From: an uncultured Coriobacteriaceae bacterium
GTDB taxonomy: Bacteria; Actinomycetota; Coriobacteriia; Coriobacteriales; Atopobiaceae
DNA length: 11,119 nt
Reading direction: 5' to 3'
NCBI GenBank assembly: GCA_902766805.1
Contig: CACXFF010000394.1
Coordinates: 1 to 11,119 of the forward strand
The notes under the pieces were generated by a model that saw nothing but the letters and a program-made list of their open reading frames with translations, made no database searches and was not told the DNA's origin. Below are positions 1-6,449 of this stretch, in pieces; within the stretch, counting starts at the first letter, position 1; each line of letters begins with the position of its first letter. Both the position numbers and the translations under genes were made by a program.

Positions 1-348
1 ACCGGGCACGAGGACAAGGTCCCCTGCGAGCTGTCGGGCGGTCAGCAGCAGCGCGTGAGCATCGCCCGCGCCCTGTGTTGCAACCCCGACGTGCTGTTCT
101 TTGACGAGCCCACGAGCGCGCTCGACCCCGAGCTCACCCGTGAGGTGCTGCGCGTGATCCGTGGCTTGGCCGAAGAGCACATGACGATGGTCATCGTCAC
201 GCACGAGATGCAGTTCGCGCGCAACGTGGCCGACCGCGTGGTGTTCCTGGACGGGGGCCGCGTGGTGGAGGAGGGCCCGGCCGAGGAGGTCATCGGCAAC
301 CCGCGCGAGGAGCGCACGCGCGCGTTTGTCGCGCATCTCAGCGACTGA
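1..348 (+). CDS. Polar amino acid ABC transporter ATP-binding subunit (3' part only)
   Basis: This is the C-terminal 115 residues of an ABC ATPase; the start and Walker A lie before the window. The reading frame is open from base 1. In order it shows the ABC signature LSGGQQQRV (residues 12-20 of the visible part), Walker B with the catalytic Glu (VLFFDEPTSALDPE, including the D-loop) and the switch histidine in VIVTHEM. The spacing and the wording SALDPE, THEMQFAR and VVFLDGGRVVEEG match the GlnQ/HisP/ArtP type, which powers uptake of polar amino acids at the inner face of the membrane. The exact substrate (Gln, Glu, Arg, His or cystine) cannot be told from the ATPase. Its permease and binding protein are presumably upstream. 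The gene ends in TGA, and 149 bases separate it from the hydrogenase, which has its own candidate promoter. Confidence 0.93.
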   Translation, partial: TGHEDKVPCELSGGQQQRVSIARALCCNPDVLFFDEPTSALDPELTREVLRVIRGLAEEHMTMVIVTHEMQFARNVADRVVFLDGGRVVEEGPAEEVIGNPREERTRAFVAHLSD

Positions 349-447
349 CGCGCGGCGGACGCGGCGGCCAATCCCTTTGCCGCCCCTTGCCGGGCGACCG
401 TATGCCCGACGCTCTGGCGCGCTCATGCGCATGGGACACTCCGCTCA

Positions 448-456
448 TGGTATGTT
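448..456 (+). promoter_or_regulatory. Candidate extended -10 promoter of the hydrogenase gene
   Basis: The sequence TGG-TATGTT has the TGN-TANNNT layout of an extended -10 element and ends 41 bases before the chosen ATG at 498. No -35 hexamer is recognisable at 16-18 bases upstream, which extended -10 promoters can tolerate. The same layout recurs before three other units in this window (5723, 6435, 10562), which is the main reason to take it seriously. It is unproven. Confidence 0.4.
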
Positions 457-497
457 CGAAGGCAAGCAACGTTGTCCCCCGACTGCCAGGAGGAGCC

Positions 498-2117
498 ATG
501 GCCGCATCCACGCAAGCACCTGCCACTGCCACCCGAGGCGTGTACACCAACCTTACCGACATCCGTCGCTCGGTCTTCCGCGAGGTGGCGCGGCTTGCCT
601 ACGCGCAGGGCGGCCCGTCGGACTTCCGCAAGCTTGCCTACAAGCTCATCCCGGGCGACGTGGCCACCTACCGTGAGTCGGTCTTCCTCGAGCGCGCCAT
701 CGTGGACACGCGCATCCGCCTGGCCATGGGCCTGCCGTACATGGACGCCGACCAGCCCCTGTCGGTCACCGATGGCCTGGCTGCCGCGCAGAAGCCCGAG
801 ACCTACTACGAGCCGCCGCTCATCAACATCATCAAGTTCGCCTGCAACGGCTGCGAGGACAACGTCTATCGCGTGACCGACGCCTGCCAAGGCTGCCTGG
901 CCCACCCCTGCCGCGAGATCTGCCCGAAAGGCGCCATCTCCTTCAAGCACGGCAGGGCCCACATCGACCAGGACAAGTGCATCAAGTGCGGTCGCTGCGC
1001 GCAGGTGTGCCCGTACCACGCGATCCACCACCACGAGCGTCCCTGCGCCGCGGCCTGTGGCATGAACGCCATCGGCAGCGACGACAAGGGCCGTGCCGAC
1101 ATCAACTACGACAAGTGCGTGTCGTGCGGCCAGTGCCTGGTGAACTGCCCCTTTGGCGCCATCGCCGACAAGAGCCAGATCTACCAGGTGATCCAGGCCA
1201 TCAACCAGGGCAACGAGGTCATCGCGGCCGTTGCGCCGGCCTTCGTTGGGCAGTTCGGCGGCAAAGGCAACGTGGGCAAGCTGCGCGAGGCCTTCAAGCT
1301 CCTGGGCTTCTCGGGCGTGGAGGAGGTCGCGCTCGGCGCCGACCTGTGCACGGTGGAGGAGGCCGACGACTTCGTCGAAGAGGTCCTGCACGGTGACAAG
1401 CCGTTCATGGGCACGTCGTGTTGCCCCGCGTGGTCGGTGATGGCCAAGATGGAGTTCCCCGACCAGGCGGACTGCATCTCCATGGCGCTCACGCCCATGA
1501 CCCTCACGGCCCGCATGATCCGCACGCAGCACCCCGAGGCCAAAATCGTCTTTGTGGGGCCCTGCGCGGCCAAGAAGCTCGAGGCCATGCGTCGCTCGGT
1601 GCGCTCCGAGGTGGACTTCGTGCTCACCTTCGAGGAGATGGCCGGCATGATGGAGGCCAAGGAGATCGACTACCTGGCGCTTGAGGACGACAACAAGAGC
1701 GATTTCGACGTGGCGAGCGCGGACGGCCGTTCGTTCGCCGTGGCGGGCGGCGTGGCCAGTGCCGTGGTCAACGCCCTGCACCGCAAGGACCCCGACCTCG
1801 ACGTGCACGTGGCCAACGCCGAGGGCCTGAATGCCTGCCGCCAGATGATGAAGGACGCCGTGAAGGGCAAGTACCCCGGTTACCTGCTGGAAGGCATGGC
1901 CTGCCCGGGCGGCTGCGTGGCGGGCCCCGGCACGCTCGCGCCCATCGCCAAGGCCACCGGCGCCATCAAGGCCTACGCGCGCAAGTCCCCGCACCAGAAC
2001 GCCACCGAGAACGCCTACCGCGTGCTCATCAAGGCGCTCGAGCGCGATGAGGACGGCGTGCGCGTGGACGACGTCGCCGAGTCGACCGAGGCGGGCAAGC
2101 CGCGCGGCAAAGCGTAG
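498..2117 (+). CDS. Monomeric [FeFe] hydrogenase, group B-like, with ferredoxin-type N-terminus
   Basis: This 539-residue iron-sulfur protein is expected to make, consume or sense H2 using ferredoxin in the cytoplasm. All three H-cluster loops are present: L1 TSCCPAW (C308, C309), L2 GPCAAKK (C356) and L3 MACPGGC (C469, C473). L1 keeps the Cys used for proton transfer in characterised enzymes. L2 reads GPC rather than the usual MPC, which together with the domain layout suggests group B rather than classical group A. The N-terminal third carries 16 cysteines: C116/C119; C130/133/138/142; C161/164/167/171; C183/C187; C207/210/213/217. These are enough for up to four [4Fe-4S] clusters, and two sets are typical CxxCxxCxxxCP ferredoxin motifs. 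The start at 498 is preferred because the strong ribosome site AGGAGG (489-494) sits just upstream; an in-frame ATG at 387 has none and would add a non-conserved leader. The maturation genes hydE, hydF and hydG and any partner subunit are not in the window. Confidence 0.9.
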   Translation: MAASTQAPATATRGVYTNLTDIRRSVFREVARLAYAQGGPSDFRKLAYKLIPGDVATYRESVFLERAIVDTRIRLAMGLPYMDADQPLSVTDGLAAAQKPETYYEPPLINIIKFACNGCEDNVYRVTDACQGCLAHPCREICPKGAISFKHGRAHIDQDKCIKCGRCAQVCPYHAIHHHERPCAAACGMNAIGSDDKGRADINYDKCVSCGQCLVNCPFGAIADKSQIYQVIQAINQGNEVIAAVAPAFVGQFGGKGNVGKLREAFKLLGFSGVEEVALGADLCTVEEADDFVEEVLHGDKPFMGTSCCPAWSVMAKMEFPDQADCISMALTPMTLTARMIRTQHPEAKIVFVGPCAAKKLEAMRRSVRSEVDFVLTFEEMAGMMEAKEIDYLALEDDNKSDFDVASADGRSFAVAGGVASAVVNALHRKDPDLDVHVANAEGLNACRQMMKDAVKGKYPGYLLEGMACPGGCVAGPGTLAPIAKATGAIKAYARKSPHQNATENAYRVLIKALERDEDGVRVDDVAESTEAGKPRGKA

Positions 2118-2154
2118 GGCCTGCCGGCACGCGGCGCGTGATGCGCGGACGATT

Positions 2155-2188
2155 GCGCGGGGAAGGGGGTGCGTCCCTTTCCCCGCGC
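2155..2188. terminator. GC-rich hairpin between convergent genes (likely bidirectional terminator)
   Basis: A 14-base stem (2155-2168 with 2175-2188, one G-U pair) closes a 6-base loop. It lies in the 100-base gap between the converging hydrogenase and dtd stop codons, which is where a shared terminator would be expected. There is no clear U-tract on either side, only a weak GACTTT after the plus-strand copy, so it would be a non-canonical terminator. It is closely related in sequence to the palindrome at 2697-2734. Confidence 0.55.
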
Positions 2189-2217
2189 TGACTTTGGCGG
2201 CGTGCTCGTCTGCGCCC

Positions 2218-2676
2218 TCAGCCGAAGAGCTCGTCGCTGTCGAGCCACAGGGTCACGGGGCCGTCGTTGGTGAGGCTCACCTTCATGTCGGCGCCGAAGA
2301 TGCCGCGTCCGACGCGTTCGGGCCCCAGCGTCTCCTCGGCCAACGCACAGAAGCGCTCGTAGAGCGGGATGGCCTGCGCGGGCTTGGCCGCCCCGGTGAA
2401 GCCCGGGCGGTTGCCGTGGCGGGCGTCGGCGTACAGCGTGAACTGGCTCACCACGAGCACCCCGCCGTCCACGTCGGCCAGGGCGAGGTTCATCTTGCCC
2501 GCCGCGTCATCGAACACGCGCAGGCGCGCTATCTTGCCCCAGAGCTTGGCGCACAGCTCGGGACTGTCGTCCGGACCGATGCCCAACAGCACGAGGAAGC
2601 CTTTGCCGCAGGAACCGGTCACCTCGCCGTCCACCACGCACGACGCCTGCGAAACCCGCTGAATGAGTGCGCGCAT
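2218..2676 (-). CDS. dtd: D-aminoacyl-tRNA deacylase (DTD)
   Basis: This 152-residue cytoplasmic protein matches the bacterial DTD family, usually about 145-150 residues. It removes D-amino acids (D-Tyr, D-Phe, D-Asp and others) and mischarged glycine from tRNA. Landmarks are the N-terminus MRALIQRVSQASV-like strand, the active-site motif SQFTLYAD at 77-84, and NDGPVT at 137-142, which holds the Gly-Pro pair (139-140) that enters the partner subunit's active site and gives chiral selectivity. The start at 2676 is chosen because it begins the conserved family N-terminus and is preceded by GGAGAGGAGG. The frame stays open to 2745, but that extension only translates a palindrome. The gene follows the M32 peptidase on the same strand after 80 bases, most of them taken up by the palindrome at 2697-2734, leaving little room for a private promoter. 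The two are therefore probably co-transcribed. Confidence 0.95.
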   Translation of the reverse strand: MRALIQRVSQASCVVDGEVTGSCGKGFLVLLGIGPDDSPELCAKLWGKIARLRVFDDAAGKMNLALADVDGGVLVVSQFTLYADARHGNRPGFTGAAKPAQAIPLYERFCALAEETLGPERVGRGIFGADMKVSLTNDGPVTLWLDSDELFG

Positions 2677-2696
2677 GCGCCCCTCCTCTCCATAGG

Positions 2697-2734
2697 GCGC
2701 GCGGGGAAGGGGACGCGTCCCCTTCCCCGCGCGC
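2697..2734. repeat. Perfect 38-bp palindrome between the M32 peptidase and dtd
   Basis: Every base pairs across a centre between 2715 and 2716, whose core is ACGCGT flanked by GGGGAAGGGG and its complement. As RNA it would fold into an exceptionally stable hairpin on either strand. It sits 22 bases after the M32 stop codon and 20 bases before the dtd start codon, reading along the minus strand. No U-tract follows it. It could act as a leaky terminator or mRNA-stability element, or be a dispersed repeat. The same GGGGAAGGG...TTCCCC arms recur at 2155-2188. Confidence 0.8.
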
Positions 2735-2756
2735 TGTTCAGCCAAGTCAGTCCGCC

Positions 2757-4490
2757 CTACAGGCGATAGAGCTCGCGATATTTGGCCTCTAGGTAGTCCG
2801 TGTAGTAGGTGGCGTCGAACGGCTCACCGCAGGCGCCCATGATGATGTCGGGGGCGTCCAGCGCGCGGCCGTAACGCCACACGTGGCCGCGCAGCCACGC
2901 GCGCACCGGCGCGAGGTTGCCTTCGGCCGAGCAGGCCTCCACGTCCAGGCCGTCCTCGTGCATGGCGTGCAGGAACTGCGCGTCGTAGGCCGTGCCCAGG
3001 GCGTAGGTGGGGAAGTAGCCGAGCGAGCCCCAGGCCCAGTGCGTGTCCTGCAGCGCGCCCATGCTGTCATTGGGCACGCGGATGCCCAGGTAGCGGTGGT
3101 AGAGCATGTCCCAGGTGCCAGGCACGTCGGCCGCGCTGAGCTCGCCCGAGAAGAGCCGCTTCTCGATCTCGTAGCGCACGATGATGTGCAGCGGGTAGGT
3201 GAGCTCGTCGGCCTCGGTGCGGATGAGGGTTGGTTCGGCGCGGTTCGCCGCCAGGTAGAGCTCGCGCTGGCTCACGCCGTTGAAGCGGCCCGGGAAGCAG
3301 CGCGCCATGACCTCGAGCAGGGGCTTCATGAAGGCGCGGGAGCGGCCGATGGTGTTTTCGAAGAAGCGCGACTGGCTCTCGTGGATGCCCATGGACGTGC
3401 CGCCGCGCAGCGAGGTGTAGTCGAACGACGGGTCGACGTTGAGCTCGTAGAGCGCGTGGCCGCCCTCGTGCAGCATGGAGTAGACGTTGGACAGCACATC
3501 GTCCTCGTAGATGTGCGTGGCGATGAACGCGTGGCCCGACGACACGCCGTCGGAGAAGGGGTGCTCGGTCTGCGCGAGGACCAGTGCGTCGGAGGGAACG
3601 CCTTCGAGCTCCATGAGCTCGCGGGACAGGCGCAGTTGGCGCTCCACGTCGAAGCGTCCCTGCACGCAGCGGGTGCTCGGCTGCCAACCCACGCGCGTGA
3701 TGCCGCCCACCAGGGGCACGACGCAAGCCTTGAGCTGGTCGAAGAACTCGTCGTAGAACGCCATGGAGGTGCCGCGCTCGTAGCGGTCGAGCCACACGTC
3801 GTACGGGTCGCGCGTGTCGTCGAGCAGGCTGGCCTGCTTGCGCAGGGCCTCGACGATGCGGTCCAGGTAGGGCTCGAACATATCCCAGTCGTCGGTGATT
3901 TTGGCGTGGCGCCAGATGGCATCGGCTTCTACCGTGAGGCGCGTGAACGCGGCCTGCTCCTCGGGCGGGATGACCATGGCCTCGCGGCGGTCACGCAGCA
4001 GCACGTGCAGCTGGGCACGGCGGGTATCGGTGAGGTCGTCGGACTGGGCCTTCAGGCGCTCGAGGACGCCGCCCATCTCGCTGCCGCACAGTATCTCTAC
4101 GCGCAGCTGCTCGAGCTCGCCGAGCGCCTCGCCGCGGGCGGTGGTGGCGCGGGGTGGGTCGATGGTCTCGCCGTTGAAGTTGATGATGGTGGAGGCGTAG
4201 CCGAGGCTGGAGAGGCGCCGCTCGAGGCGGTCGAGCGTGAGCAGGTCCTCGCCGAGGGTGGGGGTGAGGTCGGCTACGCGCTGGCCAATGGTGCCGCGCG
4301 CCTTGATGAGGCGCTGGCGCTGCAGCTCGCGCTGCTCGTCGTCGGCGTCTCCGTCTGCGGACGCTGTGGACGGGGCGAGGTCGGGGTCGTCGAGATCCAC
4401 CTCGTGCGTGGGCCGGAACGTGCCGGTCGGCGTCTCCTGCGCGGACTCGGCCTCGGGCGCGGGGGCTACGTGTGTGTTGGGCTGATCCAT
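2757..4490 (-). CDS. M32-family metallocarboxypeptidase
   Basis: This 577-residue zinc peptidase belongs to the Taq/Pfu carboxypeptidase 1 family. It trims residues one at a time from peptide C-termini in the cytoplasm. The zinc site is HEGGH (341-345) with the third ligand E371 in HESQS (370-374). Other family blocks are HPF (310-312), IRTEADELTYPLHIIVRYEIE near 423-443, and LQDTHWAWGSLGYFPTYALG at 480-499. The family is usually about 500 residues. Here roughly 50-70 extra residues at the N-terminus are rich in Asp, Glu, Pro, Ala and Thr, look disordered and have no signal peptide. The conserved N-terminal Trp-Asp seen in many relatives (WDxxTxMP) is replaced by an Asn-Phe-Asn-Gly version at about 104-107. 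The start at 4490 is well supported by AGGAGG four bases upstream. It is probably the first gene of a unit with dtd and is divergent from the ROK kinase. Confidence 0.93.
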   Translation of the reverse strand: MDQPNTHVAPAPEAESAQETPTGTFRPTHEVDLDDPDLAPSTASADGDADDEQRELQRQRLIKARGTIGQRVADLTPTLGEDLLTLDRLERRLSSLGYASTIINFNGETIDPPRATTARGEALGELEQLRVEILCGSEMGGVLERLKAQSDDLTDTRRAQLHVLLRDRREAMVIPPEEQAAFTRLTVEADAIWRHAKITDDWDMFEPYLDRIVEALRKQASLLDDTRDPYDVWLDRYERGTSMAFYDEFFDQLKACVVPLVGGITRVGWQPSTRCVQGRFDVERQLRLSRELMELEGVPSDALVLAQTEHPFSDGVSSGHAFIATHIYEDDVLSNVYSMLHEGGHALYELNVDPSFDYTSLRGGTSMGIHESQSRFFENTIGRSRAFMKPLLEVMARCFPGRFNGVSQRELYLAANRAEPTLIRTEADELTYPLHIIVRYEIEKRLFSGELSAADVPGTWDMLYHRYLGIRVPNDSMGALQDTHWAWGSLGYFPTYALGTAYDAQFLHAMHEDGLDVEACSAEGNLAPVRAWLRGHVWRYGRALDAPDIIMGACGEPFDATYYTDYLEAKYRELYRL

Positions 4491-4747
4491 GGATCCTCCT
4501 GTCGCTCTCCGGGGGGTGCGGGCGCGCAGGCCCTAACCCGAACGTACCCACACAGTGTACGCGACCAGTCGGACAAAAACGCTCACGCAACGGCCCTTCG
4601 GGGGGTAGCCATGGGCGTGCGTTGGATTCCCGTGCGCCCGAAGCGTCGCTGCCGCTCGCAAAAAGCTAATCAGGGCACTCATGGGCATGTCTTAGGATGG
4701 AGGATGGTTTCGGTCCGACACTCTGCACACCTCAGAAAGGGGTCACC
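4491..4747. promoter_or_regulatory. Divergent intergenic region, M32 peptidase / ROK kinase
   Basis: These 257 bases must hold promoters for both divergent genes. On the plus strand TAGGAT (4693-4698) could be a -10 for the kinase, and AGAAAGGGG (4733-4741) is its ribosome site. On the minus strand TACACT (complement of 4554-4559) could be a -10 for the peptidase and lies in a small symmetric patch, ACAC-A-GTGT. A 9-base hairpin with two G-U pairs is present (4613-4621 with 4631-4639). I see no -35 boxes I would defend and no coding potential. Confidence 0.35.
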
Positions 4748-5686
4748 ATGGCACATCTCATCGGCATCGACGTAGGCGGCACCTCCATCAAGGCGGGCCT
4801 GTTCAGCGGCGACGGCAAGCTGCTGGGCGTCAAGAGCGTCCCCACCGGCGCGCTCGACAACGCCGAGGAGTTCGCCAAGGTGAACGCCGGCCTGCACGAG
4901 CTCATCGAGTCCCACAACGTGGACGTTGCCGACATCGTGGGCGTGGGCCTGGACGTCCCCGGCCCGGTCGATTCGCTGGGCAACGTGGGCATGTTGGCCA
5001 ACATCAAGCTCGATGCCACCGCGTTTTCCGATGCCATCAAGGCCTCGTTCCCCGGTGCGCGCCTGGCCTTCATCAATGACGCCAACGCTGCGGCGCTCGG
5101 CGAGGCGTGGGTCGGCGCCGGCAGGGGCCAGACCGATTTCGTGATGATCACCCTGGGCACGGGCGTCGGCGGCGGCATCATCTCCGGCGGTCGCCTGATC
5201 GCTGGCCACGTGGGCGCCGGCGGCGAGATCGGCCACATCACCGTGAACCCTGGCGAGACCGAGCACTGCGGCTGCGGGCGCAGGGGCTGCCTGGAGCAGT
5301 ACTCGTCTGCGTCCGGCATCGTGCGCCTGTACAAGCAGGAATGCGCCAGGCTCGGCGAGGAGCCGGCCGAGCTCAAGGGGCCGAGTGACTCCTACACGGT
5401 GTTCCAGCGGCTCGCGGCGGGCTCGGCGGCCGCAGAGATCGCCATCAACCGCATGTGCGAGTACCTGGCGATCGCCATGTCGCAGCTGTCCGCGGTCGTG
5501 GACCCGGCCATCTTCGTCATCGGCGGCGGCGTGGTCGGCAGCTTCGACGTGTTCAAGGAGCAGCTCGGCGAGAAGTATCGCGCCACCACCCTGCTCCCCA
5601 CCAGGTGCTCGATGATCGTCCCGGCCGAGCTGGGCAACGAGGCCGGCATGTACGGCAGCGCCTACTGCGCTATGCAGCTGCTGTAG
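4748..5686 (+). CDS. ROK-family sugar kinase (glucokinase-like)
   Basis: This 312-residue cytoplasmic ROK protein most likely phosphorylates glucose or a related hexose with ATP; ROK members also include N-acylmannosamine and fructose kinases. In order it shows the phosphate-binding start IGIDVGGTSIKAG (5-17), the catalytic Asp in FINDANAAALGE (D111), a second glycine-rich ATP loop TLGTGVGGG (135-143), the substrate-binding GGEIGH (158-163), and the zinc site H163 with CGCGRRGC (C174, C176, C181) followed by LEQYSSASG. It has no N-terminal helix-turn-helix, so it is a kinase and not a ROK repressor. Length is typical. The start at 4748 begins directly at the conserved first strand and has AGAAAGGGG upstream; an in-frame ATG at 4697 would add 17 unrelated residues. 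A PTS IIA gene follows after 109 bases, suggesting a local sugar-uptake theme. Confidence 0.92.
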   Translation: MAHLIGIDVGGTSIKAGLFSGDGKLLGVKSVPTGALDNAEEFAKVNAGLHELIESHNVDVADIVGVGLDVPGPVDSLGNVGMLANIKLDATAFSDAIKASFPGARLAFINDANAAALGEAWVGAGRGQTDFVMITLGTGVGGGIISGGRLIAGHVGAGGEIGHITVNPGETEHCGCGRRGCLEQYSSASGIVRLYKQECARLGEEPAELKGPSDSYTVFQRLAAGSAAAEIAINRMCEYLAIAMSQLSAVVDPAIFVIGGGVVGSFDVFKEQLGEKYRATTLLPTRCSMIVPAELGNEAGMYGSAYCAMQLL

Positions 5687-5722
5687 GGTTTTGGGCAGGC
5701 CCGCGGGCGCCGTCCGCGGAGC

Positions 5723-5731
5723 TGCTAAGAT
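5723..5731 (+). promoter_or_regulatory. Candidate extended -10 promoter of the PTS IIA gene
   Basis: TGC-TAAGAT has the TGN-TANNNT layout and lies 64 bases before the IIA start codon, in the 109-base gap after the kinase. No -35 is visible. It implies the IIA gene can be transcribed separately from the kinase, although no terminator is evident between them. Confidence 0.4.
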
Positions 5732-5795
5732 AGGCACGGCAAACTGGCTGCCTTTGAGGAAGGGGCGGTCGCAGACGGTACGAGGAGGTACCTTC

Positions 5796-6248
5796 ATGAG
5801 CGAGATCATCAAGGACACGCAGGTCTACCTGGAGTGCTCCGCCACCACAGTGGACGAGGTGCTGGACTTCCTGGCGGCCAAGGCCGTCGAGGCGGGCCTT
5901 GCCGACGACAAGGACAAGCTGGTTGCCGCGTTCCAGGAGCGCGAGGCTCAGGGCACCACGGGCATGGTCGGTGGCTTCGCCATCCCGCACGCCAAGTCTG
6001 CCACCATCCACGAGCCCGCCGTCCTGGCCGTCAAGCTCGACAACGTGGAGTGGGAGTCCATGGACCACGCGCCCATCAAGATGGCCATCGCGCTGCTCAT
6101 GCCGGACAACGAGGCGGGCGTCGCCCACCTCAAGACCCTGTCCAAGGTCGCCGTCATGCTCATGAACGAGCAGTCCCGTGTCACCCTGCTCGATGCCGCC
6201 GACGCCGCGTCCATCGCCCAGGTCATCAACGACTCCATCACCGAGTAG
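5796..6248 (+). CDS. PTS IIA protein, fructose/nitrogen (Fru/Ntr) type
   Basis: This 150-residue single-domain protein matches the PTS EIIA type 2 fold, normally about 145-155 residues. Such proteins take phosphate from phospho-HPr on a histidine and pass it to a IIB domain, or act as phospho-state regulators. The phosphorylated residue is H65 in GGFAIPHAKS (59-68). The later parts (VLAVKLDNVEW, IALLMPDNEAGVAHLKTLSKVA) match the domain core. It has no IIB or IIC domain and none is encoded nearby, so it is an orphan IIA as far as this window shows. The start at 5796 has the ribosome site CGAGGAGG (5781-5788) upstream; the frame is open from 5691 but that stretch shows no family similarity and contains the candidate promoter. 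A fructose, mannitol or galactitol route and a purely regulatory (PtsN-like) role are both possible. Confidence 0.9.
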   Translation: MSEIIKDTQVYLECSATTVDEVLDFLAAKAVEAGLADDKDKLVAAFQEREAQGTTGMVGGFAIPHAKSATIHEPAVLAVKLDNVEWESMDHAPIKMAIALLMPDNEAGVAHLKTLSKVAVMLMNEQSRVTLLDAADAASIAQVINDSITE

Positions 6249-6270
6249 TCGCTGCCTGCAGCACGCACCG

Positions 6271-6309
6271 AGCGGCCGAGGGGCACCCGCCTTTCGGCCG
6301 CTTCTTGTT
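6271..6309 (+). terminator. Rho-independent-like terminator after the PTS IIA gene
   Basis: A 13-base-pair stem (6271-6283 with 6290-6302, two G-U pairs) with a 6-base loop begins 22 bases after the IIA stop codon. It is followed by a T-rich run, CTTCTTGTT (6301-6309). Position, stem strength and downstream T-richness make it a plausible terminator. Its tail overlaps the start of the inverted-repeat element at 6304. Confidence 0.7.
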
Positions 6310-6392
6310 ACCCCCAAGCCTTCGGCTCCACGGTAACAAGGGGACAGGCTGTCCGCTTGTTACCGTAGAGCCGAAGGCTTGGGGGTAACAAG
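6304..6392. repeat. 89-bp nested inverted-repeat element (REP/BIME-like)
   Basis: Two 37-base arms (6304-6340 and 6356-6392) are inverted copies with one mismatch. They flank a 15-base centre that is itself palindromic (GGACAG-G-CTGTCC, 6342-6354). Each arm is also a hairpin on its own: its outer 9 bases CTTGTTACC pair with GGTAACAAG at its other end, with an inner AGCC-TTC-GGCT stem. Paired head-to-head palindromes of this kind are the build of REP/BIME elements that RAYT (Y1 tyrosine) transposases mobilise. That link is inferred, since no transposase is present here. It lies between the IIA terminator and the T-box promoter and does not disrupt a gene. Confidence 0.8.
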
Positions 6393-6434
6393 CTGAGTGA
6401 CGGCGACCACGAGCCCGTGAGCAGCTGCCGGTTG

Positions 6435-6443
6435 TGCTACCAT
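6435..6443 (+). promoter_or_regulatory. Candidate extended -10 promoter of the pheST T-box transcript
   Basis: TGC-TACCAT matches the TGN-TANNNT layout and would start transcription near 6450. That is just before the first base-paired part of T-box stem I (from about 6462), so the promoter and the RNA structure agree in position. No -35 is recognisable. Confidence 0.5.
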
Positions 6444-6449
6444 GTCCGC

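Noticed and set aside
363..384. A possible small terminator after the ABC ATPase (GGCGGC with GCCGCC)
   Set aside because: It has only a 6-bp stem, a 10-base loop and no T-tract; such pairs are common by chance in GC-rich sequence.
423..1994. A 523-codon open frame on the minus strand opposite the hydrogenase
   Set aside because: It is a GC-bias shadow. It has no family-like motifs, is rich in His, Ala, Val, Gly and Arg, and lies entirely antisense to a gene with intact catalytic motifs.
2677..2745. An alternative upstream dtd start adding 23 residues
   Set aside because: The added residues are a translation of the palindrome, and the conserved family N-terminus with a good ribosome site begins at 2676.
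2883..4775. A 630-codon open frame on the plus strand opposite the M32 peptidase
   Set aside because: The translation is repetitive Val/Glu/Gly/Ala-rich antisense sequence with no recognisable domain, while the opposite strand encodes a complete zinc peptidase.
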